Positions 1 through 4,593 of a stretch of DNA of 6,925 nucleotides are shown here, in pieces. Position 1 is the stretch's first letter. Every line of letters starts with the position of its first letter. Origin of the DNA: Gammaproteobacteria bacterium (GTDB lineage Bacteria > Pseudomonadota > Gammaproteobacteria > Burkholderiales > Burkholderiaceae_E); contig JAUIAI010000136.1 of NCBI GenBank assembly GCA_030425615.1, positions 1 to 6,925 of the forward strand. The letters are read 5' to 3'. The position numbers were made by a program, and so were the translations under genes. The notes under the pieces were generated by a model that saw only the letters and a list, made by a program, of their open reading frames with translations, was not told the DNA's origin and made no database searches.

Positions 1-1067
1 TTGGTGCAATCCCGTTCAGCGGCCTGATCCTGGCGCACTCGAACGAGAGCGAATGGCAGTCGTTCAAGAACAACAAGAACAACGAGGCCTTCATCGACCG
101 GGTGTCGATCGTCAAGGTGCCGTACTGCCTGCGGGTTACGGAAGAGACCAAGATTTACGAGAAGCTGGTGCGCTCATCGGAACTAGCCGAAGCGCCATGC
201 GCGCCCGGCACGCTGGAAATGCTGGCGCGCTTTGCGGTGCTCTCGCGGCTGAAGGATCACGAGAACTCCAACCACTACGCCAAAATGCGCGTCTATGACG
301 GCGAGAGCCTCAAGGAGGTCGACCCCAAGGCGCGGACGCTGCAGGAATACAAGGACGCAGCCGGCGTGGACGAGGGCATGGAGGGCATCTCCACCCGCTT
401 CGCCTACAAGGTGATGTCGAGCGTCTTCAACTACGATCAGACCGAGGTCGCCGCCAACCCCGTCCATCTCATGTACGTGCTCGAGCAACGGCTGCTGCGC
501 GAGCAGCTGCCCGAGGACACGCAGCGACGGTACATGGAGTTCATCAAGGGTGAACTGGCCCCGCGTTACGCGGAGTTCATCGGCAAGGAGATCCAGACCG
601 CGTATCTGGAGTCGTACGCCGAATACGGCCAGAACATCTTCGACCGCTACGTGACGTACGCGGACTACTGGATCCAGGACGAGGACTACCGCGACCCGGA
701 GACCGGCGAGAGCTTCGACCGGGCCCAGCTGAACAGCGAACTCGAGAAGATCGAAAAACCCGCGGGCATCGCCAACCCGAAGGACTTTCGTAACGAGATC
801 GTCAACTTCGTGCTCCGGGCCCGCGCGAACCATGCCGGCAAGAACCCGTCGTGGACCAGCTACGAGAAGCTGCGGGAGGTCATCGAGAAGAAGATGTTCT
901 CCAACACCGAGGAGCTGCTGCCGGTGATCTCGTTCTCCGCCAAGTCCTCCTCGGAAGACAAACGCAAGCACGACAGCTTCGTTGCTCGCATGGTCGAGAA
1001 GGGCTACACGGAGAAACAGGTCCGCCTGCTCTGCGAGTGGTACCTGCGGGTTCGCAAGTCGCAGTGA
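1..1067 (+). CDS. prkA: PrkA/YeaG-family serine protein kinase (AAA+), C-terminal part, 5' end outside window
   Basis: This is the last 354 residues of a PrkA (YeaG) protein, read in frame from base 3. E. coli YeaG is about 640 residues, so roughly 285-290 N-terminal residues should lie upstream. The family has an N-terminal AAA+ ATPase domain and a C-terminal PrkA domain; it is described as a cytoplasmic serine kinase, and a protease-like activity has also been proposed for the Bacillus protein. Visible residues 1-45 match the end of the AAA+ part: an IPFSGLILAHSNESEW stretch, then NNKNNEAFIDRVSIVKVPYCLR. The C-terminal domain follows and ends in the highly conserved block EKKMFSNTEELLPVISF, then EKGYTEKQVRLLCEWYLRVRKSQ. 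There is no frameshift. A GTG at 102 could be mistaken for a start, but family similarity runs straight through it. The Walker A and B motifs are not in the window, so ATPase integrity cannot be judged. Next comes yeaH, the usual partner gene, 58 bp downstream. Confidence 0.96.
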   Translation, partial: GAIPFSGLILAHSNESEWQSFKNNKNNEAFIDRVSIVKVPYCLRVTEETKIYEKLVRSSELAEAPCAPGTLEMLARFAVLSRLKDHENSNHYAKMRVYDGESLKEVDPKARTLQEYKDAAGVDEGMEGISTRFAYKVMSSVFNYDQTEVAANPVHLMYVLEQRLLREQLPEDTQRRYMEFIKGELAPRYAEFIGKEIQTAYLESYAEYGQNIFDRYVTYADYWIQDEDYRDPETGESFDRAQLNSELEKIEKPAGIANPKDFRNEIVNFVLRARANHAGKNPSWTSYEKLREVIEKKMFSNTEELLPVISFSAKSSSEDKRKHDSFVARMVEKGYTEKQVRLLCEWYLRVRKSQ

Positions 1068-1068
1068 T

Positions 1069-1108
1069 GGTGCCCGCCGGTGGGCGTGCGCGCCCACCGG
1101 CCCACACC
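1069..1108 (+). promoter_or_regulatory. Intercistronic hairpin between prkA and yeaH
   Basis: A perfect 11-bp inverted repeat, GCCGGTGGGCG (1076-1086) and CGCCCACCGGC (1091-1101), encloses a 4-base loop TGCG. A second pairing of GGTG (1069-1072) with CACC (1105-1108) extends it across a 3x3 internal loop, so the structure starts directly after the prkA stop codon. No T-run follows, only a pyrimidine-rich stretch (about 1107-1115), so it is not a classic intrinsic terminator. It ends 7 bases before the yeaH Shine-Dalgarno sequence. By inference it may protect the 3' end of prkA mRNA, act as a processing site, or cause partial termination so that prkA and yeaH are made in different amounts. The repeat itself is certain; its function is not shown. 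Confidence 0.55.
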
Positions 1109-1115
1109 CTTCTTC

Positions 1116-1128
1116 GGAGAGAGCCGTG
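1116..1128 (+). promoter_or_regulatory. Ribosome binding site deciding the yeaH GTG start
   Basis: A purine-rich GGAGAGAG (1116-1123) lies just before the GTG at 1126, with 6 bases between GGAG and the start codon. The same frame is open back to 982 inside prkA, so the site matters: it supports starting at 1126, where similarity to YeaH proteins (IIDRRLN block) also begins. A second GTG at 1132 could be used from the same site and would shorten the protein by two residues. Confidence 0.75.
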
Positions 1129-2385
1129 TCCGTGATCATCGACAGGCGGCTGAACGACCGCAACAAGAGCGCCACCAACCGGGCCCGCTTCATGCGCCGA
1201 TACAAGGCGCACATCAAGCAGGCGGTTTCCGACATGGTGGCGGACCGCTCCATTCGTGACATGGAGCGTGGTGGCAACGTACGCATTCCCACCAAGGACA
1301 TCTCCGAACCGCGGCTTCGTCACGGCGACGGCGGCGACCGTGAGTTCGTGCTGCCCGGCAACAAGGAGTTCCATCCGGGTGACAAACTCAAGCGGCCGTC
1401 CGGTCAGGGCGAGGGTCAGGGCCAGGGCGACGGAGGCGAGGGTGGCGAAGGGGAAGACAGCTTCCAGTTCGCGCTGTCGCGCGAAGAATTCATGACCCTG
1501 TTCTTCGACGACCTGGAACTGCCCCGGATGGCCCGCACGACGGTGGGCAACATCTACGAGATGAAGCCACAGCGTGCCGGCTACACGCGGGAAGGCGCGC
1601 CAACCAATCTTTCGGTCGGACGCACCATGCGATCCGCCCTGGGACGACGGATTGCGCTGTCCGGCGGCGCGCGTCGTGAGCTCGCCGAACTCGAAGAGCA
1701 GCTGGAACGGGATCCCGGTCTGGAGACCGAACTGGCGCCACGCATGGCAGAACTTCGCGCGCGGATCGCGCGCGTGCCGTTCCTCGACGACATCGATCTG
1801 CGCTACCGTCACCGTGTGATGGTGCCGAGGCCCATGAGTCAGGCGGTGATGTTCTGTCTGATGGACGTCTCCGCGTCCATGGACCAGCACAAGAAGGATC
1901 TTGCCAAGCGCTTCTTCACCCTGCTCTACATGTTCCTGTCGCGCAAGTACGAGCACGTGGAGATCGTTTTCATCCGCCACACAGATGACGCGGACGAGGT
2001 CACGGAGGATCAGTTCTTCTACGACCGCAAGACGGGCGGAACGGTGGTTCTCTCCGCACTCCAACTCATGCGCGAGATCATCGACGACCGCTTCTCGCCG
2101 AGCGAATGGAACATCTACGGCGCGCAGGCGTCCGACGGCGACGCCTTCGGGGCGGACCCGGAGAAGAGCCGGGGGTTCCTCGAAGAGAAGCTGCTGCCAC
2201 TCGTGCGTTACTTCTCGTACGTGGAGGTATCGGAACAGCGCTCCATGCGTCCGTCCACCCTTTCGGCGTCCTACGGCCGGATAGATCACGAGAGCTTCGC
2301 CATGGTGCGCGCCGTCGACCATCGTGACATCTATCCGGTGTTTCGTGAGCTGTTCTCGAGCAGCAGTCAGGGAGCCGCGGCATGA
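1126..2385 (+). CDS. yeaH: YeaH/YhbH family protein (UPF0229), vWA-like partner of PrkA
   Basis: The product is 419 residues, close to E. coli YeaH (about 427), and aligns by eye along its full length. The N-terminus has the family block IIDRRLNDRNKSATNRARFMRRYK. Residues 93-110 are a flexible Gly/Gln/Glu linker. The second half looks like a von Willebrand A fold with a plausible metal (MIDAS-like) site: DVSAS at 247-251 (DxSxS), a TGGT segment at 303-306, and an Asp in SDGD at 336-339. The C-terminus ends with the conserved DIYPVFRELF block. The biochemical function is unknown; in E. coli yeaH sits beside yeaG, whose kinase is linked to nitrogen starvation and stationary phase, and in Bacillus the homologue YhbH belongs to the sporulation-related set with prkA and spoVR. 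A role as adaptor or substrate of PrkA is inference. The start is GTG 1126, chosen by similarity and the Shine-Dalgarno sequence. Its stop overlaps the spoVR start by 4 bp, which suggests translational coupling. Confidence 0.95.
   Translation: MSVIIDRRLNDRNKSATNRARFMRRYKAHIKQAVSDMVADRSIRDMERGGNVRIPTKDISEPRLRHGDGGDREFVLPGNKEFHPGDKLKRPSGQGEGQGQGDGGEGGEGEDSFQFALSREEFMTLFFDDLELPRMARTTVGNIYEMKPQRAGYTREGAPTNLSVGRTMRSALGRRIALSGGARRELAELEEQLERDPGLETELAPRMAELRARIARVPFLDDIDLRYRHRVMVPRPMSQAVMFCLMDVSASMDQHKKDLAKRFFTLLYMFLSRKYEHVEIVFIRHTDDADEVTEDQFFYDRKTGGTVVLSALQLMREIIDDRFSPSEWNIYGAQASDGDAFGADPEKSRGFLEEKLLPLVRYFSYVEVSEQRSMRPSTLSASYGRIDHESFAMVRAVDHRDIYPVFRELFSSSSQGAAA
1402..1455 (+). repeat. Imperfect GC-rich low-complexity repeat coding the YeaH linker
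   Basis: Variants of GGTCAGGGC and GGCGAGGGT recur for about 54 bp, coding a run of Gly alternating with Gln, Glu and Asp (residues 93-110 of YeaH). E. coli YeaH has a Gly/Ser/Gln-rich stretch at the same place, so this is a normal flexible linker between the N-terminal part and the vWA-like half. Such slippage-prone DNA could vary in length between strains. Confidence 0.6.
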
Positions 2386-3881
2386 CCGAGCGCGCCTTTC
2401 TATCCACCGGTCCGAACTGGACCTTCGACCTCATCAACCGTTACGACGAGGCCATCCGCGAGATCGCGGTCGACGAGTTCGGCCTGGATTGCTATCCGAA
2501 CCAGATCGAGGTGATCGCTTCGGAACAGATGCTCGACGCCTATGCGTCGGTGGGGCTTCCCATCAGCTATCCGCACTGGTCCTACGGCAAGGAGTTCATC
2601 CGTAACGAGCACGAGTACCGGAAGGGCGCTCGCGGACTCGCGTACGAGATCGTCATCAACTCGGACCCGTGCATCGCCTATCTGATGGAGGAGAACCCGA
2701 TGCCGCTTCAGGCGCTCGTCATCGCGCACGCCTGTTACGGCCACAATTCCTTCTTCAAGGGCAACTACCTCTTCCGGCAGTGGACGAACGCCGACGCGAT
2801 CATCGACTACATGGTCTTCGCCCGCCGGTACGTCCTCGAGTGCGAGGAGCGACACGGCATCGGCGCCGTCGAGGACGTCCTGGACGCCTGCCACGCGCTC
2901 ATGGACTTCGGTGTTTCGCGCTACCAGCGCCCGAAGCCGCTGTCCGCCGAGGAGGAACGCCTGCGTCAGCTCGAGCGCGAGGAGTATCTCTGGAGCCAGC
3001 ACGACGAGATCTGGCGAACCGTTCCCACCCAGTCGGTGGAGCGGCGCCAGACCGGGAACCGGCGCTTCCCGGAAGAGCCGCAGGAGAACATTCTCTACTT
3101 CGTGGAGAAGTATTCACCGAGGCTGCAGCCATGGCAGCGTGAGCTGGTGCGCATCGTACGCAAGCTCGCCCAGTACTTTTATCCGCAGGGTCAGACCAAG
3201 GTCATGAACGAGGGCTGGGCAACGTTCTGGCACTACACGATCCTCAACCGGCTCTACGACAAGGGGCTCGTCGACGACGGGTTCATGCTGGAGGTCTTGA
3301 GTTCCCACACCAACGTGATCACCCAGCGCGGCTTCGATCAGCCGGGCTATGGCGGCATCAATCCGTATGCACTGGGCTTTGCCATGTTCACGGACATCCG
3401 CCGCATCTGCGAGAGCCCGACGGAAGAAGACAGACAGTTCTTCCCGGACATCGCCGGGAGCGACTGGCGCAAGGTGCTCGACTTCGCCATGCGCAACTAC
3501 AAGGACGAGTCGTTCATCGGTCAGTACCTGTCGCCGCGGCTGATCCGGGAACTCCACCTCTTCGCCATCGCAGACCACGAAGAGAACGAGTACCTGGAGG
3601 TGGACAGCATTCACAACGAGGCGGGCTACCGCCGGGTGCGCAAGCTGCTCGCACAGCAGTACAACCGTGACGCCCTGCTGCCCGACATTCAGATCGTCGA
3701 TTTCGACCGGGACGGCGACCGTGCGCTGACCGTTCAGCACCAGCAGCATCGGGGGCGCCCGTTGGCCACGACTGCCGACGCCGTCATGACCCACCTGCAG
3801 AAGCTCTGGGGATTCAAGCTGCGGCTGGAGACGGTCGACGCCGACGGCAAACTGCTGCACCATCAGGAGTTCGCCGGCTGA
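2382..3881 (+). CDS. spoVR: SpoVR family protein (YcgB type)
   Basis: The product is 499 residues; E. coli YcgB is about 510. Family hallmarks are present along the whole length: GPNWTFDLINRYDEAIREIA near the N-terminus, CYPNQIEVI, the HACYGHNSFFKGNYLFRQW block (His116, His121), MNEGWATFWHYTI (Glu277, His284), and IADHEENEYLEVDSIHNEAGY in the last third. No signal peptide or membrane segment is seen, so it should be cytoplasmic. Bacillus SpoVR is needed for normal spore cortex formation; in non-sporulating bacteria the role is unknown, though the gene often clusters with prkA and yeaH. The spaced His and Glu residues could form a metal or catalytic site, but that is inference. The ATG overlaps the yeaH stop (ATGA) and has an AGGGAG sequence at 2369-2374, 7 bases upstream, so coupled translation from the same mRNA is likely. 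The reading frame is intact. Confidence 0.96.
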   Translation: MTERAFLSTGPNWTFDLINRYDEAIREIAVDEFGLDCYPNQIEVIASEQMLDAYASVGLPISYPHWSYGKEFIRNEHEYRKGARGLAYEIVINSDPCIAYLMEENPMPLQALVIAHACYGHNSFFKGNYLFRQWTNADAIIDYMVFARRYVLECEERHGIGAVEDVLDACHALMDFGVSRYQRPKPLSAEEERLRQLEREEYLWSQHDEIWRTVPTQSVERRQTGNRRFPEEPQENILYFVEKYSPRLQPWQRELVRIVRKLAQYFYPQGQTKVMNEGWATFWHYTILNRLYDKGLVDDGFMLEVLSSHTNVITQRGFDQPGYGGINPYALGFAMFTDIRRICESPTEEDRQFFPDIAGSDWRKVLDFAMRNYKDESFIGQYLSPRLIRELHLFAIADHEENEYLEVDSIHNEAGYRRVRKLLAQQYNRDALLPDIQIVDFDRDGDRALTVQHQQHRGRPLATTADAVMTHLQKLWGFKLRLETVDADGKLLHHQEFAG

Positions 3882-3921
3882 CGCCCATTCGTTTGCCGGC
3901 CCGTCAGGAGGCCAGCACCGC

Positions 3922-4593
3922 ATGAACCAGCCCGTTACCGAACTTTCCATCGACGTCGTCTCGGACGTCGTCTGCCCGTGGTGTTTCGTCGGCAAGCGTC
4001 AGCTCGAGCAGGCGCTGGCTGCCTTTGCCGAGGAGCAGCCCAACACCCGGGTCACCGTCCAGTGGCACCCGTTCCAGCTCAACCCCGGCCTTCCCTCGGA
4101 AGGCATGTCGCGCGCCGATTACCTGCAGGCAAAGTTCGGGACGCGCGACGGCGGTGACATCTATGCCCGTGTTCGCCAGGCCGCTGCCGACGTCGGTCTG
4201 GACCTGGCGATGGACCGCATCGAGCGCCAGCCCAATACCGTTCGTCCCCACGCGCTGATCGCGGTGGCGGACGCTGACCGGCAGGATGCCGTGGTGGAAG
4301 CGCTGTTCGACGCCTATTTCCGTCAGGGCAAGGATCTGACCAATGACGCGACGCTGATCGACACGGCCCGGGAGGCCGGCCTCAGCGAGCCGTCGATCGA
4401 AGCGGCGCTGAACGACGAGAGTCTGGCCGAGACCATTCGCGGGGCCGATACCAGCGCCCGCGAGATGGGTATCAGCGGTGTCCCGTTCTTCGTCTTCAAC
4501 CGTCGGCTGGCGGTCAGCGGAGCGGCCGGAGCGGAAACGCTTCGCTCGGCCGCGATCAAGGCGCTGGAGCAGGCCGCCAGCGACGCAGACTGA
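3922..4593 (+). CDS. DsbA family (FrnE-like) thiol-disulfide oxidoreductase
   Basis: A 223-residue thioredoxin-fold protein of the DsbA/FrnE/2-hydroxychromene-2-carboxylate isomerase superfamily. The active site CPWC is at residues 18-21, after the first beta strand (LSIDVVSDVV), and the cis-Pro loop GVPFF has Pro188. An alpha-helical insertion lies between, with the block QPNTVRPHALI resembling the NT..AH.L signature of FrnE proteins. The CxxC favours a redox enzyme over an isomerase. There is no signal peptide, so it probably acts in the cytoplasm, unlike classical DsbA. The length is typical. The start ATG has a strong AGGAGG at 3906-3911, 10 bases upstream. It begins 40 bp after spoVR on the same strand and is probably co-transcribed with it. 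Its substrate is unknown; FrnE of Deinococcus has been linked to oxidative stress, which would suit a stress operon, but that link is inference. Its last 38 bp overlap the convergent glucan synthase gene. Confidence 0.93.
   Translation: MNQPVTELSIDVVSDVVCPWCFVGKRQLEQALAAFAEEQPNTRVTVQWHPFQLNPGLPSEGMSRADYLQAKFGTRDGGDIYARVRQAAADVGLDLAMDRIERQPNTVRPHALIAVADADRQDAVVEALFDAYFRQGKDLTNDATLIDTAREAGLSEPSIEAALNDESLAETIRGADTSAREMGISGVPFFVFNRRLAVSGAAGAETLRSAAIKALEQAASDAD

Noticed and set aside
982..1125. Longer yeaH start inside prkA
   Set aside because: The extension overlaps the conserved end of PrkA in another frame and encodes Arg/Ser/Cys-rich sequence unlike YeaH; the GTG at 1126 has a good ribosome site and starts the family similarity.
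1068..1125. Classic intrinsic terminator after prkA
   Set aside because: The stem is strong, but no T-run follows, and a same-direction partner gene starts right after, so full termination is unlikely; kept only as a regulatory hairpin.
183..1301. Minus-strand open frame (372 codons) opposite prkA
   Set aside because: Shadow of the PrkA coding frame; Leu/Val/Asp/Arg-biased sequence without any family motif.
880..2322. Long minus-strand open frame (480 codons) opposite prkA and yeaH
   Set aside because: It lies antisense to two well-conserved proteins, has no recognisable domains, and is rich in Arg, Ala, Val and His as expected from reading GC-rich codons backwards.
3882..3921. Promoter in the spoVR-oxidoreductase gap
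   Set aside because: Only 40 bp, with no convincing -35/-10 pair; the gap holds little beyond a strong ribosome site.
3114..3995. Minus-strand open frame (293 codons) opposite the end of spoVR
   Set aside because: Spans the spoVR-oxidoreductase gap on the opposite strand, with no recognisable motif; the plus-strand frames match known families throughout.
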